A stretch of DNA of 64,000 nt from Monodelphis domestica (taxonomy: Eukaryota > Chordata > Mammalia > Didelphimorphia > Didelphidae), in the NCBI RefSeq assembly GCF_027887165.1, contig NC_077230.1, positions 35,353,351-35,417,350 of the forward strand, written 5' to 3'. Positions 45,780 to 57,659 of this stretch are shown in pieces (position 1 is the stretch's first letter; every line of letters starts with the position of its first letter). A model generated the notes under the pieces. It saw only the letters and a list, made by a program, of their open reading frames with translations. It was not told where the DNA came from and searched no databases. The position numbers were made by a program, and so were the translations under genes.

Positions 45780-47215
45780 ATATAAGGGCATAGTTAATTG
45801 GGCTCCTCTATGACATCACAAGAAGTACCTTTGTCCTCCTCTTGGACCAAAGGAGTATCCATGTACCCATTGGTCAGGGGTGCTGTGGACTATGGATCAC
45901 AAGGGGTGGACTGCTACCATCCTTCAGACCCAGAGTGGAAAAATGATTTCACAATTTACAAGTCCTCTAATAATCCGAATGGGATCCTTTTTTCTGTTTG
46001 TTAAGAATTTTAAAGATGAATGGGTGGGGTGGTATGGTTTTGGAATAGAACTGACAGGTCGAAACTGCTTTGGAAAGTTTCTGATTGTTCCAGTTAAGAA
46101 AAAGAACAGTCTAGAGAGGCAGCACAGCAGGATCTTCAAAACCTAATTTGCTTCAACCAACAACCCTTCTGGGAACCCTCCCGTTAGATCCTGATGTGGC
46201 AATGTCTGAGGTTCTAAGGCAAGTCATTGAGATAGAGACAGGATGTCAGGATATTAATGTTTAGTGGGAATGGGTGAAGTACACTGCCCAAAGTTTGTGA
46301 AAAACTGCTATGCCTGAATGAGTGGGGTGACCAAGAGCCCACATGGTCCCTTTCCCTTTGTGGTTAGATGAATATGAGGATGAACCTAAGTGTATGGTTA
46401 CACTCTTTTGAGAGCTAAACCCAGAGAATTGCAGTGCACTAGCTTCCCTGTACCCACTAGGAATCACACTGTGTGTATATCACAACATGTGAGCAGGTGC
46501 TGCAGTCCACAGCTGGAGTTTGCTCAGACCCATGTCTGAGCACAGATGTGACTGACAAACCTGAGTTTGCAAATGTAAGCATTGTTCAGGTGGATCTCTG
46601 GTGGCGGAACCACATGGAAGCAAGTCTTATATAACTGGACAGGGATGCCTTGGTGAAATTGACCATAACATTTATGATGCTGTACCTGAACCATTCTACC
46701 CAAATCAGTTAAGGGAAAAGATACCCTAGTTTCTCCTCATGACTCCTTTCATCAATCAATCTATTTAGTTGCTACAGGAGTGCTTAGAGGAGTCCCGATT
46801 GAGTTCAATGCTAGAAATCAAATAGCTGCTGGATTTGAATCTCTCTTTTGTTAGGTTACAATTAATAAGAATGTAGATTGGATCAATTCTATCAATTATA
46901 ATCAGAAGAGGTTTATAAACTACACTCAGAATGTAGTCAAAGACTTATCCCAGACTTGGGAAAATAGATTGATTTTAGACATGATGTTAGCTAAAGAAGG
47001 GAGAGTTTGTGTTATGTTGGGAGAGAGCTTTTGCACTTATATCCCTAATAACACTGCCTCACATGAGTCAGTAACCAAAGTTCTCCAAGAGTTAACTGTC
47101 CTCTCAGAGGAACCTGGAAAGAAATTAGGGATTAGATATAATCTCTTGCATCAATTGTTTTATTGTGCCAATAATACTTGCAATTGTGTTTAGTGCTTCC
47201 CTGTTTAGATCCTAG
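45780..47215 (+). pseudogene. ERV C env remnant
   Basis: Surface-subunit sequence at 45,840-46,150 includes a YPCTHWSGVLWTMDHKGW-like passage and FTIYKSSNNPNGILFSV. 46,290-46,400 carries a decayed CYA..GRPEAHMVPFPL-like segment. The transmembrane part at 46,870-47,190 contains NVDWINSINYNQKRFINYT and LAKEGRVCVMLGESFCTYIPNN, in pieces. The CX6CC loop here reads CX6FC, one cysteine lost. It is related to the ERV D env. Confidence 0.75.
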
Positions 47216-47745
47216 ACTCATTGCTCTCATTCAAAGGACTGTAGAGGACATGTAGGCAGTATCATCTACTAAGAATTCTCATCCCCAACAAGTAATTCCA
47301 AGAATGATGATTTTAAGAAAACTGAAAGTCCTAGATTTAGAAGAGATAGTTGTGGATAAGTCAGATTTGGAAGCTGAATTAATACTTCATCAATGGGATT
47401 AGAAAGAATATAACTGATAAAAAGAAAAAAGAGATTGAATGGGATGTAAGTGGACCCCAGTAATTTCAGTACCCCAGTTAGATTTAGATTTCCCTTCAGA
47501 ATAACTGCACCCCCTTTTTCTCCAATATTACATTTGATCTGCCAATGTTTCAAGGCCTTGGGTAACTTATCTAGTTTGGAGGCAAGCTCCCAGAAGGGGT
47601 AGATACAATAAGAACAAGGAACTCAGGACTAAATAGCTTTCTTATCTTTTAGAGAATAACATGTACAATAGGTCTCCTCCCTGAACATATCTCACTGTCC
47701 CAAGCATAGTCTCAAGTCAAATAATGGAGATCCAACGGGGGGAAT
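47216..47745 (+). other. ERV C post-env region with polypurine tract
   Basis: Decayed cytoplasmic-tail sequence similar to 37,290-37,440 (ATGATTTTAAGAAAACTGAA versus ATTTTGAGAAAGCAGAAAAT), then AACGGGGGGAA at 47,735-47,745 as a possible polypurine tract. Confidence 0.5.
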
Positions 47746-48770
47746 GTGGGGAGTAGTAGGCCCACATTTAAAAACCTGTTGAGATTTTGAAAGATTTTGG
47801 CTAGTCTGCAGGATGGCCTTGACTGGTGAGCCAATTTGAGTGCAACCTAGGATCTGATTCACAAGATATCTCAAAAAAACAAAACAAAAAACAAAACAAA
47901 AAACAAAACAGTGAAAGATCTAGTGAGTCTGAGAGTGAGTGAATCAGGGAAGTTGGCTGGCAGGCGTTAGGACTGAGAAGCCTAATGCTTGCTGGTGGGA
48001 ATTTGACAGAGTTCTAGGCACCTTGACTTGGGCCAGGGGAATCCAAAGGGTTGCAAAAGGGCTTCTCTCCCCCTCCTGTAGACCTTGGAGGTTGGGTTGG
48101 AGCAGACTCAGAATCTGAGGCAAAGTTGTTTAACTCATGTTTGTTTGCTTTTTAAGTCCAGTGCTGTAGGCCTATTTTGTGTGTTTTAATTGATTTTTCC
48201 TGTTTTATGTTTTCAGCTCTTTTGTCTCTCTTTCTCTGCATTTCTGAATATCAGGGGATGTTTGGAGGACAAATGAGACCAGTGGCTTCCCTTATCCAAG
48301 ATCCTGAATCCAGTGACTAGAGGATGGCCTACATGCCTCCAGGCTATGGCTGCCCCTGCCATCTTGGTGAAGATGAGCAGAAAGTGGTCCTTAGAAGGAA
48401 GGGAACTCTCTGACTAGAGGAGTGGGTCCTAATAAAGAAAATGGAATGACCACAGTCTGAGAGATGCCCTTCCAGGTTTCTCCTAGCAGTTTACACAACT
48501 TTAAGAATGGTTGAAGAAGGATGGACCCACTACACGTGAGGGAAAGGGCCAATAACTCCACTTGTCTCCTGGATGGCTGATGCTTTGGAGGAACAGCCCT
48601 GAAGGTGACATTCAGAAGGACACTGGTGACTTGTAATGAGATTGGGCTGCATATATTTGGACTGGGAATTTGTGGACTTTTGTGTTGTTTGTTGTATTGT
48701 TTTCATATTGTACCTAGAAGGGGAAACTGAGGCAAGTGAAAATAGCACATCTCTGAAAATTAAAAAAAAT
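47746..48770 (+). other. Probable ERV LTR/leader-like segment
   Basis: Begins TGTGGGGAGTAGTAGG right after the purine tract. It contains an (AAAAC)n microsatellite at 47,875-47,912 and a leader-like TTTTGTCTCTCTTTCTCTGC at about 48,220. 48,720-48,770 (GGGAAACTGAGGCAAGTG) parallels 44,992-45,010, which precedes another LTR. An exact structure could not be resolved. Confidence 0.4.
47875..47912. repeat. (AAAAC)n microsatellite
   Basis: About seven CAAAA(A) units in tandem. Confidence 0.9.
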
Positions 48771-49167
48771 TGAGTGTGCTATTCTCAGAATGAGAATTCA
48801 GTTTACAAAGAAGGCTAGTCATCTTTTGTTGATTGAGGATTCTGAGACAAGTTTATGAGGGAGACTAATGAAAGACAGTAAGGGCAATAAATAACTTCCT
48901 TGCTCTCCTTATCTCCCCTGGACTGGGTTGGAAGAATCTATAACCCAGTCACAATGTTTTGGATTGTAGATCAGGGCCTAGTGTAGGGGCCTAACAGAGG
49001 AGAGGAGAGGAGTCTTGTATTGGGAACTTGTATATATTGCCTGTTTGCTGACTATTCAGCCCATCACTGAAGTGCTCTCTTTCATGAAGGAAATAAACAA
49101 CTGCCTCTTTTTATTCCTACCTTCTGATTCCAGGCTTTGTTTGAGTGAGTCATTTTTATCTCACACA
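48771..49167 (+). repeat. ERV LTR-like segment
   Basis: 397 bp from TGAGTGTGCTATTCTCAG to TTTTTATCTCACACA, with AATAAA at 49,092-49,097 followed by GTTTGAGTGAGTC near the end. The TATTCTCAG at its start matches the ERV C LTR start, so it is a diverged relative. No clear target duplication. Confidence 0.6.
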
Positions 49168-49650
49168 ATTTTAATATTCTAATCAGAACTCATTCTCTTG
49201 ACCTGTATGCTAACTACCCTCTTACTCCACTAGCATTAAGGTTCAATATAATTTCATTAAGTCTAAAAAAAATAGATCATACTGATCTAATTAATGCAGA
49301 GAAAATCAGCTCAAACTTTATGGAGTTAACTATATAAATAAAAGGTATAGGAAGAACATCAAATTGAGCTATCTCTAATTAATCTAAAAGTTTGGAAAAT
49401 TCAGTCTTCACATACCACTTGTCCTTTTTGTCTTTACCGGAAACCAATCCTGTACATAAAATGAATATTCTATCCATAAGCTATTATTATTATCAGAGAC
49501 CTCAAATGAAAAAAAATCAATCCCCCATTAAGAACGGTCCACAAAATAAGATATAAAATACCTATTTTAAATGGTTTGAAGTTATAATGAATAACTTTTC
49601 AATATTGCCCCAATTTGTAAACTGGAGTTTTTAACCAAGCACTTGAATCA
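49168..49650. other. AT-rich DNA, nothing recognised
   Basis: No gene or clear repeat. Confidence 0.4.
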
Positions 49651-51040
49651 CACTGGAGACTTGATTGTTTTTCTTAAAAATTTTTTACATCACTTTAACC
49701 ATTCAAGTGGGTACCAAAAACCAAATCCAACAACAAGATAGAGCCAGGGGACCCTCCTGCTCCATTCGACTTAAAAATTACACAAAAAAGGCTGAATTCT
49801 CTGGTTTAAGGAAAAGAAATAAAGCCCCAGCAGGTGAGGACTGAGGGAGTGCATTGCTACCACAGCTATGTGAGGCTCAGGGGTCTAAGGACAGCTTGTA
49901 GAGGCAGCTGGAGGAAAGGGGCAGAGAGGAGGGCAGTTTGGTCCCAAGTCTTCAGCCAGGACTATCCATCTTAGACCTCTGCCTCTAGAGATTTCAGCCT
50001 CAGCGCACATCCGACTCTGCAGATCAGCTTGCCTAGCTTTATCCTGTCTATCAATAGTGCAGATAAGAAGCCTTTAGAGGGCAGGGAAGCTCAAACTCCA
50101 ACAACCCCCTCCCCCCATCTACAGCACTGAGACCCTTGATAAGAATCTGGCTGACTTGGATCCCAGAGAGAAGGCTACAACCAAGATAGAGTATCTTGGT
50201 ACCACCATGGGAAGTTCAGGGCTCTGACCTGGCAGCTGACAGGGAAGTGGCTGACAGAAAGGAGTAGAGAGGAGGATGAGGATAACTACCTTCAGCCTCT
50301 ACACTTTCACCTTCACCTTCAGTTTCTGCTGGCAGCTGGGGAAGACGATGTGGTCTCAAGGCTCATTAATACTCCATCAGCCTAATCTAGTTAATTAGCA
50401 GAGCAGAGAAGAAGCCCCTTCAGGACAGAATAGCTCAAACCCACAGATCCAGCAAGTAAACAGAGGAGCAAGAATGCAGCCAATAAGAAGGGGGAAAGAA
50501 AGAAAAAAAATATGAGTAAACCTCAGAAAAAAAATTTCAATCCATAGCATCTATCCAGGTAATGAACAAAGAGCAAATGGAACAAAGAAGGACCTAGGAA
50601 TGCCAAGCAAAAACTCTGGAACTCCAGAGAATTGGACACATGCTTTGGAAGAACTCAACACACAATTCAAAAACAAAATAAAACAAAACAAAAAAAAAAA
50701 AACAATTAAGAGAGGCCAAAGAAAATTGGGAAAAGAGCTTAAAAAGTAAAATAGGTCATCTGGAAACAGAGGCACATGAAGTAAAACAAGAAAATAGTGT
50801 CTATAAACTCAGAATTAACCAGCTTGAAAATGAGGCAAAGAAAGTGAAAGATGGCCTACAAAGAAAAACGGATCAAAAGGAAAAGAATGACCAAAAAGCC
50901 AGGGATGAAATTCAGTCTTTAAAAATTAGAATCCAACAACTAGAAGCAAATGACTTTATAAGGCAGCAAGAGCCTATAAAATAAAATCAAAAGAATTGAA
51001 AAAATTGAGGAAAACATGAAACACTTCATTGATTAGAAAA
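49651..51040 (+). mobile_element. L1 5' fragment (5' UTR and start of ORF1)
   Basis: The reverse complement of 19,500-20,900 of L1a matches in order (CCAAATCCAACAACAAGATAG, the GC-rich 5' UTR, GCAGAGCAGAGAAGAAGCC). An ORF1-like start ATGAGTAAACCTCAG is at 50,513, followed by coiled-coil coding of the ORF1p N-terminus (QLENEAKKVK-like) interrupted by stops. The right end is cut by the RTE element at about 51,045, and the extreme 5' end is missing. Confidence 0.75.
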
Positions 51041-51558
51041 AAAGCACTGTCTTTTCACTCTCATGAAAATTTAAGTTTATTATTCCTGATGACCAGAAGA
51101 ATGAAGGCTTCATTGAGATAGAATCTCAGCAGAAGCAAAGATATGTTGGCATTGCAAAAAACAAATTTTGGAAATATACATAAAATCCAATTCACTGTCC
51201 ACTGCCAATTCCAAGAATAGTGATAGTCTCTTGGTGACTGAGAATGACAATTGTCTTTGTGCATTATCACCTATTGATGTACCCTCATGTGGCTTTGGAG
51301 TCCAAAGACTGAGGCGCAAAGTTTGTGGCACATGGGGCATGGGACTCCAGTTGTTACGGGAGGTGCGGTTGTGGCCTGGTGTCGGCGTTCACACACAGAG
51401 GCAAGATGTCAATGTCATTTGTCTTCAAAGGTGGTGGCGGCATGGTTAATCTGGGTACGCCAGCTGCTTCTGACAGAGGCAGCAAGTTCTAGTTGCTTTG
51501 GTGTAATGCCAGCTCACTTCAAGTTTGACTTTAGCTGATCCTTGAATCTTTTTTTTGG

Positions 51559-52192
51559 TCAACCTTGTTTCCTGAGTCCAGCTGACAGTTCACCATAGAA
51601 TACCTGTCTTGGTATTTGCTGTGGGTCCATGCGGATGACGTGTCCAGACCATCGTAGCTGGGTTTTGAGGACCATTACTTCTATGGTGGTGGAGTTGGCT
51701 CTGTCGAGGACTTCCTGGTTGGTGATACGGTCCTGCCATCGGATCCTCATGATTGACTGGAGAGAGCGTTGGTGGAATTGCTCCAGCTGTTTCATGTGCT
51801 TCCGGTACAGTGTCCATGTCTCGCAACCGTACAGGAGCGAGCTGAGGACCACTGTGTTATACACTTTGAGCTTTGTCACAGTGCTTACACCTCTGTGTTG
51901 GAGGACTTTGGAGTGCAGCTGCCCAAGTGCCTGGCTGGCCTTTTGGATCCTTGGCATTAATCTCGTGGTCTAGGGACCCGTTGTTGGCAATGGTGCTGCC
52001 CAGGTACTTGAAAATGTTGATATTAGAAAGCTGCGTGCCGTCGATTGTAATGCACGGCTGGTTAGTTGGCCTCCCTGGTGCAGGTTGGAACAGTACCTCT
52101 GTTTTGCTGAGGCTGATAGTCAGGCCAAACAGTTTTGTTGCTGTAGAGAACCTGTCCACAATGGTTTGGAGATGATTTTCTCTGTGGGCCAT
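51559..52192 (-). pseudogene. RTE ORF2 fragment: distal RT and C-terminus
   Basis: Two frames. 51,857-52,192 has LFTDDCALMAHRENHLQ, where the FTDD box is read just upstream, and GLTISLSKTEVLFQP. 51,559-51,957 has the diagnostic RTE tail VYNTVVLSSLLYGCETWTLY, HQRSLQSIMRIRWQDRITN and LRWSGHVIRM. The join is frameshifted near 51,900. Confidence 0.88.
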
Positions 52193-52346
52193 GAGAGCAC
52201 AGTCATCTGTGAAGAGAGCTTCCAGGATGAGTCTCTCTGTTGTCTTTGTTTTTGCAGTCAGGTGGCAAAGGTCGAATAATGAGCCATCCAGTCGGTATTT
52301 GATCCAGGTCTAGATCCATCACAGCATGTCGTAATACTTGGGTGAA

Positions 52347-52967
52347 CTATAGGTTGAATAGTACCAGAGCGAGGACACAGCCTTGTTTCACGCCATTGGA
52401 GATGTTGAAGCGATCAGAAGTCTCTCCACCAGATAGGACTTCCCCTGTCATGTCGACATGAAAGAGCTGGATCAGTTTGTCGAATTTTGCTGGGCAACCC
52501 AGCTTGCTAAGGATCACCCACAATGCGTCCCTGTTCACTGTGTCGAACACCTTCGTCAGGTCTATGAAGACAATGTAGAGACTCAGGTTCTGCTCAAGGC
52601 ATTTTTCCTGCATTTGCCTCATGGTGAAGACCATGTCGATGGTGCTGCAATCTGGTCGGAAGCCACATTGTGATTCAGGCAGGTTCTGCTCTGAAATAGA
52701 AGACAGGAGTCTGTTGAGTATAACACGAGCGAGGATCTTTCCGGCAGTGGAGAGTAGTGAGATGCCTCTGTAGTTGTTACAGGCTGCTCGTGTGCCTTTG
52801 TTCTTGTATAGGGCTACAATGGAAGCATCTCTGGGTTCTGGGGGCATGTCTTCCTCTTCCCATATGATGGTCAACACTATGTGGAATGCCTGGAGTGCCT
52901 TTCCATTTAAGGCCTTGTACACCTTGGTTGGGATCCCCTCTTTACAGGGTGCCTTGCCTGCACTCAT
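52347..52967 (-). pseudogene. RTE ORF2 fragment: reverse transcriptase
   Basis: A 206-residue frame with NNYRGISLLSTAGKILARVI, SQCGFRPDCSTIDMVFTMRQ, VFIDLTKVFDTVNRDALW (first catalytic aspartate) and NGVKQGCVLALVLFNL. It covers the fingers and part of the palm. The aspartate pair lies in the next frame around 52,200. Confidence 0.9.
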
Positions 52968-53290
52968 TTGTTTAATGGCTTTTTGGACTTCCTCTATTGA
53001 AGGAGGTCACCTCTATTGAAGGAGTGTCACCATCAGAGGATAGCAAGGGAGTGGTGGTGGGTTTTAATGGCCCATAGAGAGTCTTGAGAGCACTGAAAAA
53101 TTGTTTGTAGTTTTTTGTATCAGCAAAGCACTGGATTTCTTCTGCCTTTTTTTCCCACCTTCGGTCTTGCATCTTCCTGATCTCACAGTGTGCCTTGGCT
53201 TGGAGAGACTTGAATCTGTCCTTTTTAGGAGCAGAGTTTGGGTTATTTTGCTACTCCATAAAGGCTTTGTTCTTTTTGCTCAATAGGTCT

Positions 53291-54344
53291 TCAACAGCAG
53301 TGTTGTTCTCCCTGGTGGTTGCGTTGTTTTGGGCCTAGGACTGCCTTTGATGTTTCCTTCACTACGTCTCTGAACTGGTTCCATTTCTCAGTTGAGCTTC
53401 CAGTGAGTGGTCCCTTGGCAGACAGCTTGTCATCCAGGCAGGACTGGAATGTTTGCAAATAAGATGGATCTCTAAGATGACTCACGTTGTAAAATGAGCG
53501 AAATGTCTGGGCGCGTTTTGGATGGTGAGGCGCAATGCGCATTTGAAGAGTCTCTCTAACCAATCAGTGGTCTGTCCAGCATTCAGCTCCTCTCATGGCT
53601 CTGGTGATCTGTACATCCTGGATGTCTCGCTGGCATACACAATGATGTAGTCAATGAGATGCCACTGTTTTGATCGTGGGTGCATCCATGTTGTTTTATA
53701 TTTGTTTGCCATTCTGAACACAGTGTTCATGATGGTGAGTTCAAACTCTGAGCATTTGCTGAGTAGTAGTAGGCCGTTGTTCATTTTGCCCATGCCGTGG
53801 TTGCCGAGCACTCCTTTCCATCTTTCATGGTCCTGGCCAACGCAGGCATTGAAGTCTCCCAGTAGTATCAGCTTGTGATTTGTGGGCACTGAGTGCAGGA
53901 CGGCACTCAGGTAAGAGTAGAACTGCTCGATGGTCTCCTCTGTGTTGGTCAGTGTTGGGGCATATGCGCTGATGATTGTGGCATAAGGGTCTTTGCTGAG
54001 AGGTAGGCAGATCTTCATGAGCCTTTTGCTGATGCCCACAGGCAAGTCTGGCAGCTGTTTGATAAAACTGGTCTTGATAGCCAGGCCAACACCGTGGAGT
54101 CTGTCTTCATTTGAGGCTCTACCTTTCCAGAAGAAGGTGTATCCAGTGGCAGGTTTGCTGAACCCTCTTCTGGTAAGCGTGTTTCGCTTAAGGCTGCCAT
54201 GTCGATGTTATATTGTGCCAGTCCTTTGCTGATTAGAGCCGTTCTTCTCTCAGGTCTTGGGGTATTCTCTCTATCAAGTAATGTTCTGATGTTCCATACT
54301 CCTAGTAGGAGTTTCTTTGTATGATGTTTTCTGTTTTCAACCAC
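53291..54344 (-). pseudogene. RTE ORF2 fragment: endonuclease domain
   Basis: Three frames, right to left. 54,015-54,344 has LLLGVWNIRTLLDREN and IDMAALSETRLPEEG (metal-binding asparagine and glutamate). 53,593-54,045 has IISAYAPTL and LILLGDFNACVGQD (catalytic GDFNA), with KQWHLIDYI near its end where the final aspartate-histidine part is expected. 53,291-53,563 is the linker to RT. Frameshifts separate them. Confidence 0.88.
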
Positions 54345-55199
54345 TTTAAAGGGATGACCCTCCAGCCATGGTGTGCTGACCTGGTGTTTGTAGGGCAGGC
54401 AATGCTCGGGACACCTTTTCTAGAACCCTCCCTTGATTAGGGTGAGCAGTGTTGTCCTAGAGAGGGCTGCTCAGTCGTCCAGGATGCTGCCGAACATCCC
54501 TGCTGCCCTACAGGGCCTATCTACCACTGGTCCGTGGGCCGCCTACGTGCAGGATCGTGACTACAACTGCCAGTGGTCACCTCCACCTGTTGTGTCACCA
54601 CTCCCCCATCGCTGCAGGTCTTGAAGAGGGTAGACAGGGTTAGGATAGATGAGTGGGTACAAAAGTGCGTGAAGGAGATTTAAGTGGAAAAGTCAATGCA
54701 GAGACAGTCCCACTCTCTTGGCGTTGGAAGCCTGGGTCCAGGGGCATGAAAAATTGTTACACCTGGAGACTTCCTCAGCTGCATTGGATGGCTGTGATGT
54801 CCTTTGTGCTCCAACATGCCCTAAGCACTCCACAGTGCTTTGCTGCGTCGCCTTCTCAGCCATTGAGCCTTCTTGTTGGTTTCTTCCTCCTGTTCTGCTG
54901 AAGCAGTCTTCACATGCTGGGTGAGCAAAGCCCTGGTTCACCAGGGGTCGACGACCCTGATGGCTACTCTCACAAGGTTTAGCCGGCCTGTCAAAGCCGT
55001 TGCCCGTGGTGTGGCCACTGTCGCATGCTAGCAGCTACTGGGAGCCACAAGTGAGAGCTGGGTGTCAGGTGGGGGTCAGAGGTTGGAGAGCTGCCCTAGG
55101 AGGGCATGAAAAGCCTTCCATACCAGAGATACTACCCCTCTCTGAACACCCCATACACCCCCAAGAATAATCTAAGGAAATTCTTTTTCCTGAGAAGAA

Positions 55200-56520
55200 A
55201 TTAGTCAAAATCCATCCAAAAAATGTTAGTCAGTGCCATCATCATATATAGAGGTACTACAAAGGCAGCATGTGAAGATACTTGTGGACACAGACCATGA
55301 TATTTTGAACAGAAAATCCAAAGAGTACTAGGTACTAGTCTATAATTTTAAAAAGTCAATATGCTCTGGCTAGTCATTGGTGTCCAAATATAGAAAAAAC
55401 CTTTTTTCAAAATACAAGAAACATTTGTGCTAAAATACTCTTCATAGTATAGAAATGGAGGGAACTTAAAAACAGATACATACATATACATGTATGTATA
55501 CTTATATTCAAAATAAATATCTAAAATAAAAATAAGCATCATATGAAACATACTAGCAGTTATCCCAAGAAATATGCCCAGTTTTAATTTAAATCCTTCT
55601 GGAAATATTAAAAATAGCAATAAGTTAAGAAAAACAAAGCAAAGGCCTAAATATAGGAAAAACAGTAATATCTAGCTCTTCTTATTTGTTTATGACATAA
55701 TAGGTGACTTAGAAAATCCTAGGAAATCAGTAGAAATAGTAATCGAGATGATCGCTTCCAGGAAAACTACATCCTATAAAATAAATCCTTGCAAAATCAA
55801 TAGCATTTCTATATAATAACTCTAAAGACCCAATAGGCAATAATAGAAGTGAAAATCACATTTTAAATATCTACAAAATGGTTACAAATGACACCTTGGG
55901 CTCAATCTACCACAATATAGAAAATGCTTTTATAAATAATATTTTAAAGTATTCCTGGAGGAAATAAAGAAAAAGTATAAATAGCTGGAGAAATATTCAT
56001 TATTCATGACTGGGCATGATAATATAATGAAATTATCAGTGCTACTGTAGTTAATTAGTTATAGTGCCATGTCAATGAAATTTTATAAAATTGAGTAGAA
56101 TAACAACTCTATATGGAAAAACAAAATTCCTATATAATCAAGGGAAATAATGAAGGATAGGGAAAAAATCATATCTCTAAGTGAAATATTGTGTCTAGAC
56201 CTCATATTATTTTACAAGGTAGCAGTCATCAAAGCTATATACTATTGGTTAAAAATAGAGAGGAAGATCAGTGGAAGAGACAGAAAATGGAGAATCAGAA
56301 ATGATGAAACTTAATAACCCAGTGTGTGAAAAACTAGGAAACAAATTACTTAGAGGAAAAGAATTTATTTGATAAAAATTGTGGAAAACTGAAAAGTAAT
56401 TTGAAATTAGTTTTAAGAGTAACATCTTAAACCATATTCCACAATGAAGTCTAAATGAACATATGGCCTTCAATTCATGAAACGTTAGAGAAAAATATTA
56501 AATACCATTCACAGGTATGA
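55200..56520 (+). mobile_element. Old L1 ORF2 fragment
   Basis: Resembles the old plus-strand L1 at 3,420-4,270 over a long stretch (AATAAGCATCATATGAAAC, CATTTCTATATAATA, AAATAGCTGGAG.AATATTCATTATTCATGACTGG). Both copies are ancient and have no open frames. Confidence 0.55.
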
Positions 56521-56795
56521 GCAAGAGATATATTCTTAAACAGTTGCTAGAAGCAATTACTTTTTAATTTAATTTTCTACTTTTAATAATTTTAATAAAC
56601 TTAATAAATTTAAATTATTTATTTGAGACAAATTACTGAAAAAGCAAATACAGAAAATGATTACAAAAACTGAAAAAAAATTGTATAAATAAAATTGATT
56701 CACCCATGACAAAAAGGAAAGCAATTGAAAGAGATTTAAAAACTTTGTATCTAAGTTGTTTTCCAGATATATAAAAATATTCATTTATGAATATA

Positions 56796-56868
56796 TATAT
56801 ATACATGTAAATGTATATATATGAAACAAAACAGGTACAGCTTTTATCTAATACGATGGACACAAAGA

Positions 56869-56932
<64 letters not shown>

Positions 56933-57045
56933 TACATCTCCAGATGTTATATGCCTATCTTTATATACATTCAGATGTTATATATAACTATATAATAATT
57001 ATATATATGTATAGAATGAATATATATATATATATATATGTGATT
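56796..57045. repeat. (TA)n/(CA)n compound microsatellites
   Basis: ATAT runs at about 56,796-56,822, 56,867-56,915 (then ACACAC to 56,930) and 57,018-57,040. Spurious Y-I repeat frames occur on both strands. Confidence 0.9.
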
Positions 57046-57099
57046 CCAAAGCCAAATTCCCCCAAAGATAATGGTCAAATGGTTCTCAAAAAACCCCTG

Positions 57100-57370
57100 T
57101 AAAATATAAACAAATAGATGAAAAATTGCTCTAAGTCATTAATATAACAGAAATTCAAATAAAATTATCCTGGAGTCTTACTTCACACCCAAATCAATTG
57201 TCAAAGATGGGATGATAGGGGAATAATTAAATTTGAAAGGATTGTGGGACCACAGGCACTCTGGTGCTTTGTTGATGGAACTGTGAATCAGAACAGCCAT
57301 TTGGGAAAGTACATAAAATAATTAAAATCGTCATGTCCTTTGATATTGAGATTCTGCTACCAGGAATTCT
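57100..57370 (+). mobile_element. Old L1 3' fragment
   Basis: Decayed ORF2 C-terminus: AACAGAAATTCAAATAAAA, TGTTGATGGAACTGTGAATC, GAACAGCCATTTGGGAAAGT and TGTCCTTTGATATTGAGATTC, in the usual L1 order. Confidence 0.6.
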
Positions 57371-57422
57371 TTTTGCTCTCCTAATGGTACCCTAGCAACA
57401 GGCTTTCATCTCTTGACCTTTG

Positions 57423-57655
57423 TTACAAAGTCTTTATCTTTCCTGAGCTTTTGGTTAACCAGCATGTTTTGCAAAAAGTAACATACATGTGAAAACATAT
57501 TTTCAAAGTTTTTTTTTGTATGTGTGATAAAGACAGCTTTTGACTCATGTCATCAAAAATATTCACTATCTGTACAGAAGGATCATGTCCAGTTGGCTTT
57601 CTGGTTATATCCAGGCTGATCAGGTACCACAATTGATCGTCTATCTATTGAAATA
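57423..57655 (-). other. Exon-like or pseudogene-like segment
   Basis: On the minus strand a GTTAAG acceptor-like site at about 57,656 precedes DISIDRRSIVVPDQPGYNQK in one frame. A 69-codon frame that begins MWYLISLD shares part of this DNA and runs on to 57,423. Read together they suggest a once-coding stretch with a frameshift, but no family is recognised. It may be chance. Confidence 0.2.
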
Positions 57656-57659
57656 TCCT

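Larger units (their letters stand above)
51045..55150 (-). mobile_element. RTE-type LINE, nearly complete
   Basis: On the minus strand, from right to left: a GC-rich 5' UTR (about 54,350-55,150), an apurinic-type endonuclease, a reverse transcriptase, then a short 3' UTR (51,045-51,540) whose end matches the truncated copy at 7,960-8,225. It has no LTRs and no long poly-A, as usual for the RTE/BovB clade. The single expected ORF is split by several frameshifts and stops, so this copy is dead. Confidence 0.88.

Noticed and set aside
51629-52279. Plus-strand frames over 51.6-54.9 kb
   Set aside because: Antisense shadows of the minus-strand RTE element.
56633-57102. Frames rich in Y-I repeats on both strands
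   Set aside because: Translation of TA/CA microsatellites.
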